Below, one piece after another: positions 51,769-60,815 of a stretch of DNA of 64,000 bases. The DNA comes from Succinivibrio dextrinosolvens DSM 3072 (GTDB lineage Bacteria; Pseudomonadota; Gammaproteobacteria; Enterobacterales; Succinivibrionaceae): the NCBI RefSeq assembly GCF_900167015.1, contig NZ_FUXX01000001.1, positions 1-64,000 on the forward strand. The letters run 5' to 3'. Below the pieces are notes generated by a model. It was not told the DNA's origin and did not search any database. It saw nothing but the letters and a program-made list of their open reading frames with translations. The translations under genes and the position numbers were made by a program. Within the stretch, counting starts at the first letter, position 1. The number at the start of each line of letters is the position of its first letter.

Positions 51769-52141
51769 ACACAAGGGTCCTATGGATAATGAGGTGTTAT
51801 TCTTATTAATAGAGTGAAAGTTTGCATAAAATTGCAAGCTGTAATTATGCTACTTAAATCTCATTTTGTTACTAAACACAAATAAGACAATTGTATGTCT
51901 ATTGTAGAAAAACTCGTAATTTTTTCAAACTGTTATGTTTTTTGGTGAAAAAAAAGCGCATTTATTATGTTGTCGCATTTTTATCGATATTTTTTTATTT
52001 TGAGAGCTAACTTATGCATTGTAAAAGCAATTCTTGATAAGAATTTCCTATAAACATTGACAAATGAGGTAGATTTCATAAAATTTCAGATAGATTTACA
52101 TACAGAATTTTGAATTTTGTTCATATATATAAGGTGGTTTT
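51769..52141. promoter_or_regulatory. acrA-acrR divergent region with candidate AcrR sites
   Basis: Two places share the half-site ACATACA known from the E. coli AcrR operator (TACATACA). One is TACATACA at 52097-52104, just before acrR. The other is AGACA-ATTGTA-TGTCT (51885-51900), whose minus strand reads AGACATACAATTGTCT. The remainder is AT-rich without ORFs. Confidence 0.4.
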
Positions 52142-52777
52142 ATGCCTCGCAGAACTCAGGAAGATTCTCTAGCAACCAGAAAAAAAATCTTAGAGAGTGC
52201 TCAAAGACTTTTTACCCGTAGAGGCTATGAAAGAACCAGTCTATCCGATATAGCAAAATATGCAGGTGTTACCAGAGGTGCAATCTACTGGCATTTTGAA
52301 AATAAGGAAGAACTCTTGGTAAATCTGATGGACTTCATTGATACAGAGAAGTTCTCCATCCAGCTTCTACATGATGCTGCAGATCCTGCTGAGCCGGATC
52401 CTCTATCAAAGCTTAAGACCTGTATAAAATCAATGGTAGACGAGGAAAGCAACAAGTTTATCAGTTCATCTCTGATGTCAATGATTATCTCTATTATGAA
52501 CGGTTCTGCTGGAAATGATATTGTACGAGCCAAGGTTCTTGAATTTATCAAGGCAAGACATGAGCTTATGAACAAGATTTTAAGAAACTGTATTGCTAAA
52601 GGTCAGCTTCCTGCAAATCTTGCTATTGCAACTGCGGCAGAACATCTTGCTATGTTCTGTGTCGGCTTCTTCCATCAGTCAAGACTGGGATATACAGAGA
52701 ATATTAAGAAACACTTTGAATATTTCATCGACAGAGAATTTGAAGAAATAAAGCTTCTTACAGTTGCTTCACTATAA
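52142..52777 (+). CDS. acrR: AcrR-like TetR-family regulator
   Basis: TetR-family repressor of 211 aa, close in length to E. coli AcrR (215). The HTH (about 12-58) reads TRKKILESAQRLFTRRGYERTS, LSDIAKYAGVTRGAIYWHFENKEELL, and the family's TetR_C-AcrR ligand domain follows. It is divergent from acrAB and would repress both. GGTGG upstream is a fair ribosome-binding site. Confidence 0.93.
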   Translation: MPRRTQEDSLATRKKILESAQRLFTRRGYERTSLSDIAKYAGVTRGAIYWHFENKEELLVNLMDFIDTEKFSIQLLHDAADPAEPDPLSKLKTCIKSMVDEESNKFISSSLMSMIISIMNGSAGNDIVRAKVLEFIKARHELMNKILRNCIAKGQLPANLAIATAAEHLAMFCVGFFHQSRLGYTENIKKHFEYFIDREFEEIKLLTVASL

Positions 52778-52790
52778 ATGATTTCTTATA

Positions 52791-52837
52791 AAAAAATACC
52801 TGACATACTAAACTATAGTCTGTCAGGTATTTTTTTA
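52791..52837. terminator. Bidirectional terminator between acrR and yciA
   Basis: ATACCTGACA/TGTCAGGTAT (52796-52805/52821-52830) with T's on the plus side (52830-52837) and A's on the other, serving both convergent genes. Confidence 0.92.
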
Positions 52838-52847
52838 CTATCCTAAA

Positions 52848-53333
52848 CTATTTTAGAGTGCCGTCACTGTTCAGACCTACTCTTGCAGCATCAATTCCCT
52901 TTTCAGCAACAATTTTAGCTGTTGGTGGCAGTGGTTTGGGTTTTCCGTCCTTATCAACACTTACATAAATGAAGTTAGCCTCTGTAACCAGATATCTCTC
53001 TGCATGCTCATCAGTAGGGGATACAATGAATTTTTTAACCCAGATTTCCATGTGAACCTTTAGCGAGGTATTGCCAACATGTGTGCATTTTCCATAACAG
53101 CAGACAATATCTCCAACAGCTACCGGTTTTAAAAATGACATGCCCTCAACGGCTACAGTTACAACTCTTCCGTTGGCAACTTCTCTGGCAAGAAGGGCGC
53201 CTGCTATATCCATCTGTGACATAATCCATCCGCCGAAAATATCTCCAGCAGGATTAGTATCGCCTGGCATTGCAAGTGTTCTTAATAATAGGTTTCCTAC
53301 AGGAGGATGTTCTCTTTGTAAGCAGTTATCCAT
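52848..53333 (-). CDS. yciA: Acyl-CoA thioesterase (YciA-type hotdog fold)
   Basis: Hydrolyses acyl-CoA to free acid and CoA; E. coli YciA is broad-specificity and is linked to membrane composition. At 161 aa it is a single hotdog domain with the active-site segment NPAGDIFGGWIMSQMDIAG (catalytic Asp near residue 42). The second strand set includes EGMSFLKPVAVGDIVCCYG and HVGNTSLKVHMEIWV. It is convergent with acrR and divergent from the squalene-synthase-like gene. Confidence 0.94.
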   Translation of the reverse strand: MDNCLQREHPPVGNLLLRTLAMPGDTNPAGDIFGGWIMSQMDIAGALLAREVANGRVVTVAVEGMSFLKPVAVGDIVCCYGKCTHVGNTSLKVHMEIWVKKFIVSPTDEHAERYLVTEANFIYVSVDKDGKPKPLPPTAKIVAEKGIDAARVGLNSDGTLK

Positions 53334-53422
53334 GATATACTTCTACCTAAATCTTTTTTTATATTAATAGTATTGCTGACTGTATCATTATAGAAAATTT
53401 TGCGCGACGGGATATTTTCAAA

Positions 53423-54445
53423 GTGTTAACTGAAATTGATTTTTCTTCTCAGCAGGAACACCTGAGAAATGTTTCAAGAACATTTGCTCTTACGATTCCT
53501 ATGCTCCCAGAGGCATTAATTGATTATATATCAAATGCTTATCTTTTATGTAGAATTGCTGACACCGTAGAGGATGATCCTAAGGCACAGGTAGAAAAGA
53601 AAATCTCATGGTTAAAGTCTTTTTCTCTATTCTGTAAAGAAGGCTTTAATGATGAGATGGAGCTTTTAAAACTTCATAAACAGGCTGTTGATCTGGTTCA
53701 TGATGGAGCTGTGGATAAGGAATTTGCCTTAATCGAGGATATGCCTGCAGTAATTAAAAGAACTCTAGGCTTTCCTATCAAGGTTAGAAACATCCTTTCA
53801 AAGGGAGTTTCAATCCTGTCGCTTGGTATGTCCAGATCTCTTGAAGGTACAGAGATTAGAAATATAAATGATGTAGATCATTACTGTTATTATGTTGCCG
53901 GTGTCGTAGGTGAACTTCTTGCTGCTCTATTTTCCGAGCATAATCATGATATAGATAAGAAGGCTCTGATGGATCTCTCTGTAAGTTTTGGAGAAGGTCT
54001 TCAGCTTACAAATATTCTCAAGGACAGACTTGTAGATAAGGATAGAGATGCCTGTTTCCTACCTATAGCCAGGGATGGCTCTAATTCAGCCGAGGTTATA
54101 AAGGAATATCTTGCCATCTGTCAGGGACACCTTGATGATGCACTGAGTTTTATTCTCAGGATCCCTACAAAAGAAAGTGGAATAAGATTATTCTGTCTGC
54201 TCAACATTGCTATGGCAACTGCAACCTTGAAACTTCTCAATGATGCAGATCCTGAAACAGACAGGATTGTTAAAATTTCAAGAAAGACCGTCAAAATACT
54301 TTATATTTTAAGTAAAATGGTCGTGAAGAATAATTTTCTTACAAGGATGTTCTTTTATTATATAAGTCGTGGGGTTAAAAGAACAAAGCGAGATCCTCAT
54401 GAACTGCGTAACAGAGTATCCTGCTGGGAAAGATTGCCTTTTTAA
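53423..54445 (+). CDS. Squalene/phytoene synthase-family protein
   Basis: Trans-isoprenyl diphosphate synthase (head-to-head), 340 aa. Motifs of squalene synthase are all visible: SRTFALTIP (18-26), the first Asp motif D47-TVE-D51, YCYYVAGVVGEL (154-165), and the second Asp motif NILKD-RLVD (197-205) followed by ACFLP. The YxxYVAGxxG pattern resembles eukaryotic-type squalene synthase more than phytoene synthase. The start is a GTG with little Shine-Dalgarno. The C-terminal part is hydrophobic and basic, so peripheral membrane binding is likely. No hopanoid or carotenoid genes are near; dsbA follows 14 nt downstream. The product (squalene, dehydrosqualene or other) is unknown. Confidence 0.88.
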   Translation: MLTEIDFSSQQEHLRNVSRTFALTIPMLPEALIDYISNAYLLCRIADTVEDDPKAQVEKKISWLKSFSLFCKEGFNDEMELLKLHKQAVDLVHDGAVDKEFALIEDMPAVIKRTLGFPIKVRNILSKGVSILSLGMSRSLEGTEIRNINDVDHYCYYVAGVVGELLAALFSEHNHDIDKKALMDLSVSFGEGLQLTNILKDRLVDKDRDACFLPIARDGSNSAEVIKEYLAICQGHLDDALSFILRIPTKESGIRLFCLLNIAMATATLKLLNDADPETDRIVKISRKTVKILYILSKMVVKNNFLTRMFFYYISRGVKRTKRDPHELRNRVSCWERLPF

Positions 54446-54459
54446 TTAAGGATTGATTG

Positions 54460-55077
54460 ATGTTTAAGAATGCGTTTAAAGTTGTTCTGACTTTATTAGT
54501 CTGTGTCTTATTTGCAAACAGTGTTAATGCAAAGGAATACAAACTTGGTACTGATTATAAGATTGTAACTGAGAATATAACCACTACTCCTCAGATCAGG
54601 GAGTTTTTCTCATTCTTCTGTTCTCACTGTTTTGCTCTTGATCCAAGTTTTAACGAGATTAAAAAGGCTTTTGAGGGTAAGGCCGAGTATATATACAATC
54701 CAGTCGGAATCATTGGCGGAGATGTTGGTGTAGAAACTCAGAGAGCCTATGCTGTTGCCTTGAATATCGGCATTGGCGAGGAATTTAGAGAAGAGCTTTT
54801 TGAAAGAATTCATGTAAAAGAGCAGTATCCTGAAGATCCTTCATATTTTGCAGATCTGTTTGAAAGCCTTGGTGTTTCAAAAGACCGCTATGAGCAGGAA
54901 TCAAAGTCATTTATTACTGCAGCCAAGATTTCAGAGTTTGACAGATATACCAAGGAATATGGCATTGAGGCTGTTCCTGAGATTGTTGTTAACGGAAAGT
55001 ATCTGGCAATGACAGATAATATTGATACAGCAGAACAGTACATTGATCTGATTAAATACCTGCTGACTCTAAAGTAG
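54460..55077 (+). CDS. dsbA: Thiol:disulfide interchange protein DsbA
   Basis: Periplasmic disulfide oxidase of 205 aa from ATG 54460 (AAGGA upstream; a TTG at 54457 is in frame). The signal peptide ends near residue 24 (NSVNA). The thioredoxin-fold active site is C54-S-H-C57, where E. coli has CPHC; the His is kept, so a strongly oxidising protein is still expected. The cis-Pro loop is AVPEIVV near residue 178. It follows the squalene-synthase-like gene by 14 nt and may be co-transcribed. Its partner DsbB is not in the window. Confidence 0.93.
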   Translation: MFKNAFKVVLTLLVCVLFANSVNAKEYKLGTDYKIVTENITTTPQIREFFSFFCSHCFALDPSFNEIKKAFEGKAEYIYNPVGIIGGDVGVETQRAYAVALNIGIGEEFREELFERIHVKEQYPEDPSYFADLFESLGVSKDRYEQESKSFITAAKISEFDRYTKEYGIEAVPEIVVNGKYLAMTDNIDTAEQYIDLIKYLLTLK

Positions 55078-55086
55078 AAAAACAAA

Positions 55087-55112
55087 AAGGCTAAACATCT
55101 TCGTTTAGCCTT
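55087..55112 (-). terminator. Terminator between dsbA and the lipoprotein gene
   Basis: AAGGCTAAA/TTTAGCCTT (55087-55095/55104-55112) with A's at 55084-55088, a U-tract for the minus-strand gene; on the plus side the tail is only weakly U-rich. Confidence 0.75.
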
Positions 55113-55126
55113 ACTCCATTTTTTCC

Positions 55127-55891
55127 TTATCTTATTTCTTTAATAAAATCCTGATAATTCAATCTGTTTTTTACCTTTACCAGTGTTCCCTTAGGTACCA
55201 CAAACTCACTTAGTCCAATGTTGTTTTTAGAGTAATGGTTCCAGTCATAACTGTATCCAAGCTGAGTGAATGGGAATCCTGGACTTGACTTATATGCTCT
55301 GTCTTTCTGTTCTTCGAACCATTTTCTGTATTCTGAATCTGTATTTGCCGGAAACTCAAGTGAGGCTACTCTGTCACAGGTTTCTCGGTCTTTGGATGGC
55401 CTGAAAACTGACTCTGCATCCGCATAGAATTCAACCATTACAGAATTTGTTGAATCACCGGGCATTCCCAGCAGCTGCAGCATTCTGATTTTTTTTGCTT
55501 TATCGTTAAGTCCAGCAAACTCATCCTTAAATTTTTTCCATTCGGAAGGAACACTGACCCAGCAGTCAACCCTAACCGTAAATGCATCATTGGACATCCA
55601 GTACTTGAGAACCTCTTCTTTTATGAGCGTAGTTACAAGCACCATTTTCTTATTGTTAACGGTAATCCATTCCTGTTGTGAATTATCTTCGGGGGATTTG
55701 ATTTCCGTAAGTCCGTTGTATATTCTGCTTTGTGCCGGAATGACAGCATCTATAACTGCATTCTGGTAATCACAGGAAAGCAGGTATGAATTTTCATAAT
55801 AATCGCGACTTCCTGCAGAAATATCTGAAGATGTATGTGTGCAGGCTGATAAAACTAGGATCAGGGAACAAAACAGAGTGATTATTTTCAT
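55127..55891 (-). CDS. Hypothetical lipoprotein
   Basis: Exported protein of 254 aa from ATG 55891, with a lipobox LSAC (lipidated Cys17) after a hydrophobic signal; the frame is open to 55912. The mature part has no family I recognise. Residues about 35-140 look like a beta-rich domain (NAVIDAVIPAQSRIYNGLTEI, KKMVLVTTLIKEEVLKYW, FTVRVDCWVSVPSEWKKF). The C-terminal region includes EFVVPKGTLVKVKNRLNYQDF. Two Cys pairs could form disulfides. It is convergent with dsbA. Confidence 0.8.
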   Translation of the reverse strand: MKIITLFCSLILVLSACTHTSSDISAGSRDYYENSYLLSCDYQNAVIDAVIPAQSRIYNGLTEIKSPEDNSQQEWITVNNKKMVLVTTLIKEEVLKYWMSNDAFTVRVDCWVSVPSEWKKFKDEFAGLNDKAKKIRMLQLLGMPGDSTNSVMVEFYADAESVFRPSKDRETCDRVASLEFPANTDSEYRKWFEEQKDRAYKSSPGFPFTQLGYSYDWNHYSKNNIGLSEFVVPKGTLVKVKNRLNYQDFIKEIR

Positions 55892-56075
55892 ATTTTGGCT
55901 CAAATTAGACAAAAGACAGCCAGAGTCAGATAAAGTTTATGCTTAAATAATAAAAGAAAAAAAATACCTATATTGATAGATATGTCATAGAAACGAGTAC
56001 GTCATCATTTTGGAGCCTTTTCGCAGTTTGTTTTCGTTCTACATTTTTATTTGAGTTTCCTGGAAGGAGTTTCTT

Positions 56076-56702
56076 ATGCGTGATATGTCACTATCTTTTG
56101 ACAAAATAATTTCTGGCTTCAAATGGAACAGATCTCCAAAAGACTATGTTCTAAAAGATAATCAGATCCTGATTACAACAGCTCCTCATACAGATCTCTG
56201 GCAACGAACCTACTATCATTTTCAGAACGATAATGCGCCTGTTTTTCAGATGGATTCAGATGAACTGTTTTTCTCCTTTATCGTTAAAACTGAGTTCATG
56301 GATAGTCACCACAGATTTGATCAGTGCGGTGTGGTTCTATATCTTGACGGAGAAAACTGGGCAAAGGCTTCTGTTGAATTTGAAAACTCTGAATTTTCTC
56401 ACCTTGGAAGTGTTGTAACTAATCATGGTTATTCTGATTGGGCAACAACAGAAATATCTTCTGACGTGAAAAGCATGTGGTACCGCCTAAGCAGAAGAGA
56501 GGATGATTTCTGTATAGAATGTTCAGATGACGGACTTAAATGGAAACAGATGCGGATTTTTCATTTGTTTGAAGCAAATAAGAAAATCAGATTCGGAATA
56601 TATGCCTGTTCTCCTGAGGAGTCTTCATTCACTGCTGTATTCAGTGAAATGCGTCTTTGTGAGTGTGCCTGGAAAGCTCATGATGGTCAAAAGCCAGATT
56701 AA
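56076..56702 (+). CDS. DUF1349 domain-containing protein (YesU-like)
   Basis: Cytoplasmic protein of 208 aa filling one DUF1349 concanavalin-like beta-sandwich. Signatures: LITTAPHTDLWQRTYYHF, DQCGVVLYLDGENWAKASVEF, LGSVVTNHGYSDWAT and FCIECSDDGLKWKQMRIFHLF. Members are often linked to carbohydrate metabolism in Firmicutes, and the fold suggests glycan binding, but no activity is established. AAGGAG precedes the ATG. It stands alone, convergent with the acyltransferase gene. Confidence 0.9.
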   Translation: MRDMSLSFDKIISGFKWNRSPKDYVLKDNQILITTAPHTDLWQRTYYHFQNDNAPVFQMDSDELFFSFIVKTEFMDSHHRFDQCGVVLYLDGENWAKASVEFENSEFSHLGSVVTNHGYSDWATTEISSDVKSMWYRLSRREDDFCIECSDDGLKWKQMRIFHLFEANKKIRFGIYACSPEESSFTAVFSEMRLCECAWKAHDGQKPD

Positions 56703-56733
56703 AAAAAGAGATACCTTGTGTGTAAGGTATCTC
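56701..56733 (-). terminator. Terminator of the acyltransferase gene
   Basis: Perfect 10-bp stem GAGATACCTT/AAGGTATCTC (56708-56717/56724-56733) with seven A's (56701-56707) giving the U-tract on the minus strand. Confidence 0.88.
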
Positions 56734-56768
56734 CATTTCAAATATCTTAAAAAAACAATAAATCTGGC

Positions 56769-57725
56769 TTATTGTTTACTGCTCTGTTCCTTATAATCAG
56801 CTTCCATCTGATCTATAACAAGATCTTTCTTCTCCCACAGCTCACGCAGATACATGGTGAAGTCGTGCTTGAAGGTCTTATCCTCAAGGTAGTTACCGCG
56901 CAGACGATCGTTCTTTTCAAGAATTTCAATGTTTACATAAACATTCTTGATTCTGCCGAACATCATATCCATGAATGCTCCTTTGGAGTTCTCTGGATAG
57001 TAGAATGTGGTGTTGAAGATATACTCAACCTCATCGTAAATCTCTGATAAGGCAACTCCCAAAGATGCAGCCTTTGGTGGCATAAGATGTCTGTAGGTGG
57101 ATTTTGCCTTTTTGGCTTTTTCCGGGGTGTAACGTGTTCCCTCACAGAAGTTGATAAGTGAGGATGGGAATTTAACCAGCTCACGGCAGACCTTCTTGGT
57201 GGTCTCAACATCCTTGGTTCTTAGGGCTGGATTCTTTAAAAGCTTCTCTTTTGGATATCTTTTGAGAAAAGGCATACCAAGGGTATAGCAGGCAAGTCCT
57301 ACAAAAGGAATATAGATAAGATTCTGCTTCATGAAGAATTTAGTGATTGGAATTCTTCCTCCATATACGGCACCGATAAAAAGAATATCAAGCCAGCTTA
57401 TATGGTTTGACAGAACAATGCAGGATTTACGTGTAGATGGGATCTCGTCTCCTGTTATATGCCATCTGATGTCATTTGTAAGAGACATGAGCATTCTGTT
57501 ATCAACAACCCATATTTTATATAGATAGTAGTTACAGCTATCTACAAATTTCTTGATGAAATCAAATGGCAGAAGAATCTTTACTATTCCCAGTAGCAGA
57601 ATAGGTGTGGCGATCAGGATTACATTAAATGCAATCAGTAAGCTGTTAATAATAAACAGCAGTGGGCCAGGTAAAAAAGACAACATATTTTTATATAACC
57701 TTTGGTATTGGATAATTGAGCTCAC
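56769..57725 (-). CDS. PlsC/YihG-like acyltransferase
   Basis: Membrane-bound LPLAT-family acyltransferase, up to 318 aa. One or two N-terminal hydrophobic segments (about 20-52) precede the catalytic H108-x4-D113 motif (NHISWLD), the FMKQ segment and the substrate-phosphate motif EGTR (195-198). Length and N-terminal layout fit the YihG branch, which modifies phospholipid acyl composition. The start is uncertain: GTG at 57725 or ATG at 57686 (MLSFLPGP), the latter nearer to homologues. It is divergent from the ilv operon. Confidence 0.88.
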   Translation of the reverse strand: MSSIIQYQRLYKNMLSFLPGPLLFIINSLLIAFNVILIATPILLLGIVKILLPFDFIKKFVDSCNYYLYKIWVVDNRMLMSLTNDIRWHITGDEIPSTRKSCIVLSNHISWLDILFIGAVYGGRIPITKFFMKQNLIYIPFVGLACYTLGMPFLKRYPKEKLLKNPALRTKDVETTKKVCRELVKFPSSLINFCEGTRYTPEKAKKAKSTYRHLMPPKAASLGVALSEIYDEVEYIFNTTFYYPENSKGAFMDMMFGRIKNVYVNIEILEKNDRLRGNYLEDKTFKHDFTMYLRELWEKKDLVIDQMEADYKEQSSKQ

Positions 57726-57932
57726 ATTCTACCACTTTTTGAGCATAATTTTATTTTTGCAAAAAAAGGAACATAATATTAACTATGTTTCATTTTTTGA
57801 GATATAATCGATCTAACAATCGAATTCATAAAATTGCTTCAGACCATGATTTATTTGGCAAAAATGGTTTGAACAAGATGATAGACTTTTCAGAACTTAT
57901 GTTCAGTTGAAATTAACAAAAGGGGATTAAAA

Positions 57933-58862
57933 ATGAACTCAGATGCAACTAAGTTTATATGGTTCAACGGAAAAATGGTTCCATGGGCAGATGCTAAGGT
58001 ACACGTTACTGCTCACGCTCTTCACTATGGTTCAGCTGTGTTTGAGGGAATTCGTGCTTACAAGACTGCAAAGGGCCCTCAGATTTTCCGTCTGAAGGAG
58101 CACATTGACAGATTATTCAACTCAGCAAAGATCTACAGATTCCCTGTTGCTCAGACTAAAGAAGAAATCATGGATGCCTGCAAGAAGGTAATCACTGAGA
58201 ACGATCTTGAATTTGGTTACATCCGTCCTCTGATCTTCATGGGTGAAGTTGGTCTTGGAGTTAAGTTCAAGAAAGGTGTAAACGCTGACGCTATGGTTTG
58301 TGCTCTTCCTTGGGGTGCTTACTTAGGTGAGGAAGGTCTTAAGAAAGGTATTAAGGCATGTGTTTCTTCATGGCGTCGTCTCGCTCCTGATACAATTCCT
58401 ACAGAGGCTAAGGCTGCCGGTAACTATCTGTCATCAATTCTGATCGCCAATGAGTGCACCAACAACGGTTATACCGAGGCAATCGCTCTAGATTCAAACG
58501 GTTATGTATCAGAAGGTTCAGGTGAGAACGTATTCTTTGTTAAGGATAACGTAATCTACACCGCTCCAACCACAGCTGGTCTGCTACCAGGTATTACCCG
58601 TGATGCTGTTATCAAGGTAGCTCAGGATTTAGGCTATGAGGTTCGTACTCAGCCTCTTCCTCGCGAGTTTGTTTACCTGGCTGACGAAATGTTCTTTACC
58701 GGTACCGCTGCAGAGATTACCCCAATTGCTTCTGTTGACGGCATCGATGTTGGTCAAGGTTACAGAGGTCCTGTTACCGAGAAGCTTCAGAACGCATTCT
58801 TCGCAATCGTAAGAGGCGAGACTGAGGATAAGTATGGCTGGCTAACCCCTTGCAAAGCCTAA
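57933..58862 (+). CDS. ilvE: Branched-chain amino-acid aminotransferase
   Basis: PLP enzyme making leucine, isoleucine and valine from their 2-keto acids. At 309 aa it has exactly E. coli IlvE length. The PLP Lys is K160 (EAKAAGNYL). Other class-IV signatures are VTAHALHYGSAVFEGIRAY (25-43), SEGSGENVFFV and TTAGLLPGITRDAVI. AAGGGG precedes the ATG, with TATAAT (57803-57808) as a possible -10 upstream. First gene of an ilvE-ilvD-ilvA cluster; ilvG/M, found upstream in E. coli, are absent. Confidence 0.97.
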   Translation: MNSDATKFIWFNGKMVPWADAKVHVTAHALHYGSAVFEGIRAYKTAKGPQIFRLKEHIDRLFNSAKIYRFPVAQTKEEIMDACKKVITENDLEFGYIRPLIFMGEVGLGVKFKKGVNADAMVCALPWGAYLGEEGLKKGIKACVSSWRRLAPDTIPTEAKAAGNYLSSILIANECTNNGYTEAIALDSNGYVSEGSGENVFFVKDNVIYTAPTTAGLLPGITRDAVIKVAQDLGYEVRTQPLPREFVYLADEMFFTGTAAEITPIASVDGIDVGQGYRGPVTEKLQNAFFAIVRGETEDKYGWLTPCKA

Positions 58863-58876
58863 TAAAAACAATAAAG

Positions 58877-58898
58877 ACTGCTCCTTTAATGGAGCAGT
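58877..58898 (+). other. Intercistronic hairpin between ilvE and ilvD
   Basis: ACTGCTCC/GGAGCAGT (58877-58884/58891-58898) with a TTTAAT loop and no U-tract (TCTGTCTG follows). Probably modulates mRNA stability or readthrough in the operon. Confidence 0.6.
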
Positions 58899-58961
58899 TC
58901 TGTCTGATAACAATAAATCACATGCATCAGTAAAAATGCGCAGATAAAAAGGAAACCGCAT

Positions 58962-60812
58962 ATGTCAAACAACTATCGTTCTAAGGTAACCTACGAAGGG
59001 AAAATAATGGCCGGTGCCCGTGCATTGTGGAAAGCAACCGGTGTAAAGGATAGTGATTTTGGAAAGCCAATTATTGCGGTTGCAAACTCTTTTACACAGT
59101 TTGTTCCAGGTCATGTTCATCTACACGAAATCGGTCAGCTGGTTGTTAAGGAAATTGAAAAGGCAGGTGGTATTGCCAAAGAATTCAATACCATTGCGGT
59201 TGATGACGGTATTGCAATGGGCCACACCGGCATGCTTTATTCTCTTCCAAGCCGCGATATTATTGCTGACTCAGTTGAATACATGGTAAATGCTCATAAG
59301 GCTGATGCTCTGGTATGTATTTCAAACTGCGATAAAGTAACTCCTGGCATGCTGATGGCTTCAATGAGACTGAATATTCCTGTAATCTTTGTTTCAGGCG
59401 GTCCTATGGAAGCTGGTCGTATGGATGGCTGTGATCACAAGGTTGATCTGATTGATGCCATGATCGTTTCAGCAGAACCAAATGTTACTGATGAAGAGGT
59501 TCGTGCGGTTGAATCTGCTGCATGTCCAACCTGCGGTTCATGCTCAGGTATGTTTACCGCAAACTCAATGAATTCACTGACCGAGGCTTTAGGCTTATCA
59601 CTGCCTGGCAACGGTTCACTTGTTGCAACTCACGAATACAGAAAGCAGCTGTTTGTTAAGGCTGCTCAGAGAATTGTGGAAATGGCCAAGGCTCATTACG
59701 AGCATGGTGACAATTCTGTACTTCCACGATCAATTGCAACCAAGAACACTTTTGAAAATGCTATGAGCCTTGATATTGCAATGGGCGGTTCAACCAATAC
59801 CGTTCTGCATCTTCTGGCTGTAGCTCAGGAAGCCGGTGTTGATTTCACCATGGCAGACATTGACAGATTATCAAGAAAGGTTCCTCATATCTGTAAGATG
59901 TCTCCTTCAACTCCTCTGTGGCACATGGAAGACCTTCACAATGCCGGTGGTATCATGAATATCATGGCACAGCTTAAGAAAAAGGGACTTCTTCACGAGG
60001 ACTCAAGAACTGTTCTGGGAATGTCTATCGGTGAGCAGATCGACAAGTATGATCTTGAAAAATCACCTTCAGAGGAAGTTAAGCAGTTCTACAAGGCATG
60101 TGCCGGTGGAAAGTACAACATCAAGGCTTTCTCTCAGAATAACACCACAGATAAGCTTGATACTGACAGAGTTAACGGCTGTATCCATGACGTTGACCAC
60201 GCCTACTCTAAGGATGGTGGTCTTGCTGTTCTATACGGTAATCTTGCAGAGAACGGCTGTATTGTTAAAACAGCCGGTGTTGATTCATCAATCCTGAAGT
60301 TTGTTGGTCCTGCAAGAATATTCGAAAGCCAGGAAGATGGAGTAGAGGGTATTTTAGGCGGTAAGGTTAAGGAAGGCGATGTTGTAATCATTCGTTATGA
60401 GGGACCTCGTGGCGGTCCAGGTATGCAGGAGATGCTATACCCAACCTCATATATAAAGTCAGTTGGTTTAGGAAAGAAATGTGCTCTTGTAACCGACGGA
60501 AGATTCTCTGGTGGTTCATCAGGTCTTTCAATCGGACATGTTTCTCCTGAGGCTGCAAATGGTGGAAATATCGGACTATTAGAAGAAAACGATTTAATCG
60601 AAATCGATATTCCAAACAGAACCATTCGTATGGCTGTTTCAGACGAGGAACTTGCAGCAAGACGTGCAAAGATGGAAGCAAAGGGGAAGAATGCATGGCA
60701 GCCTGTTAACCGTGACCGAGAGATTACTTTTGCTCTTAAGGCTTACGGTAAACTTGCATCAAGTGCAGATAAAGGCGGCGTGCGTGACCGCAGTAAACTA
60801 GAAGGTCTATAG
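58962..60812 (+). CDS. ilvD: Dihydroxy-acid dehydratase
   Basis: Iron-sulfur dehydratase converting 2,3-dihydroxy-isovalerate and -methylvalerate to the 2-keto acids, 616 aa (same as E. coli). Cluster and metal ligands: [12 protein letters not shown] and [17 protein letters not shown]. The signature [25 protein letters not shown] and the C-terminal [30 protein letters not shown] (in parts) are standard. It lies 100 nt after ilvE and 3 nt before ilvA, so it is translationally close to ilvA. The cluster is oxygen-sensitive in E. coli, unproblematic for an anaerobe. Confidence 0.98.
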   Translation: MSNNYRSKVTYEGKIMAGARALWKATGVKDSDFGKPIIAVANSFTQFVPGHVHLHEIGQLVVKEIEKAGGIAKEFNTIAVDDGIAMGHTGMLYSLPSRDIIADSVEYMVNAHKADALVCISNCDKVTPGMLMASMRLNIPVIFVSGGPMEAGRMDGCDHKVDLIDAMIVSAEPNVTDEEVRAVESAACPTCGSCSGMFTANSMNSLTEALGLSLPGNGSLVATHEYRKQLFVKAAQRIVEMAKAHYEHGDNSVLPRSIATKNTFENAMSLDIAMGGSTNTVLHLLAVAQEAGVDFTMADIDRLSRKVPHICKMSPSTPLWHMEDLHNAGGIMNIMAQLKKKGLLHEDSRTVLGMSIGEQIDKYDLEKSPSEEVKQFYKACAGGKYNIKAFSQNNTTDKLDTDRVNGCIHDVDHAYSKDGGLAVLYGNLAENGCIVKTAGVDSSILKFVGPARIFESQEDGVEGILGGKVKEGDVVIIRYEGPRGGPGMQEMLYPTSYIKSVGLGKKCALVTDGRFSGGSSGLSIGHVSPEAANGGNIGLLEENDLIEIDIPNRTIRMAVSDEELAARRAKMEAKGKNAWQPVNRDREITFALKAYGKLASSADKGGVRDRSKLEGL

Positions 60813-60815
60813 TAT

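Noticed and set aside
57786-57914. 42-codon ORF before ilvE considered as an ilv leader peptide
   Set aside because: It is not rich in Ile, Leu or Val codons, overlaps the putative -10, and no terminator/antiterminator structure follows.
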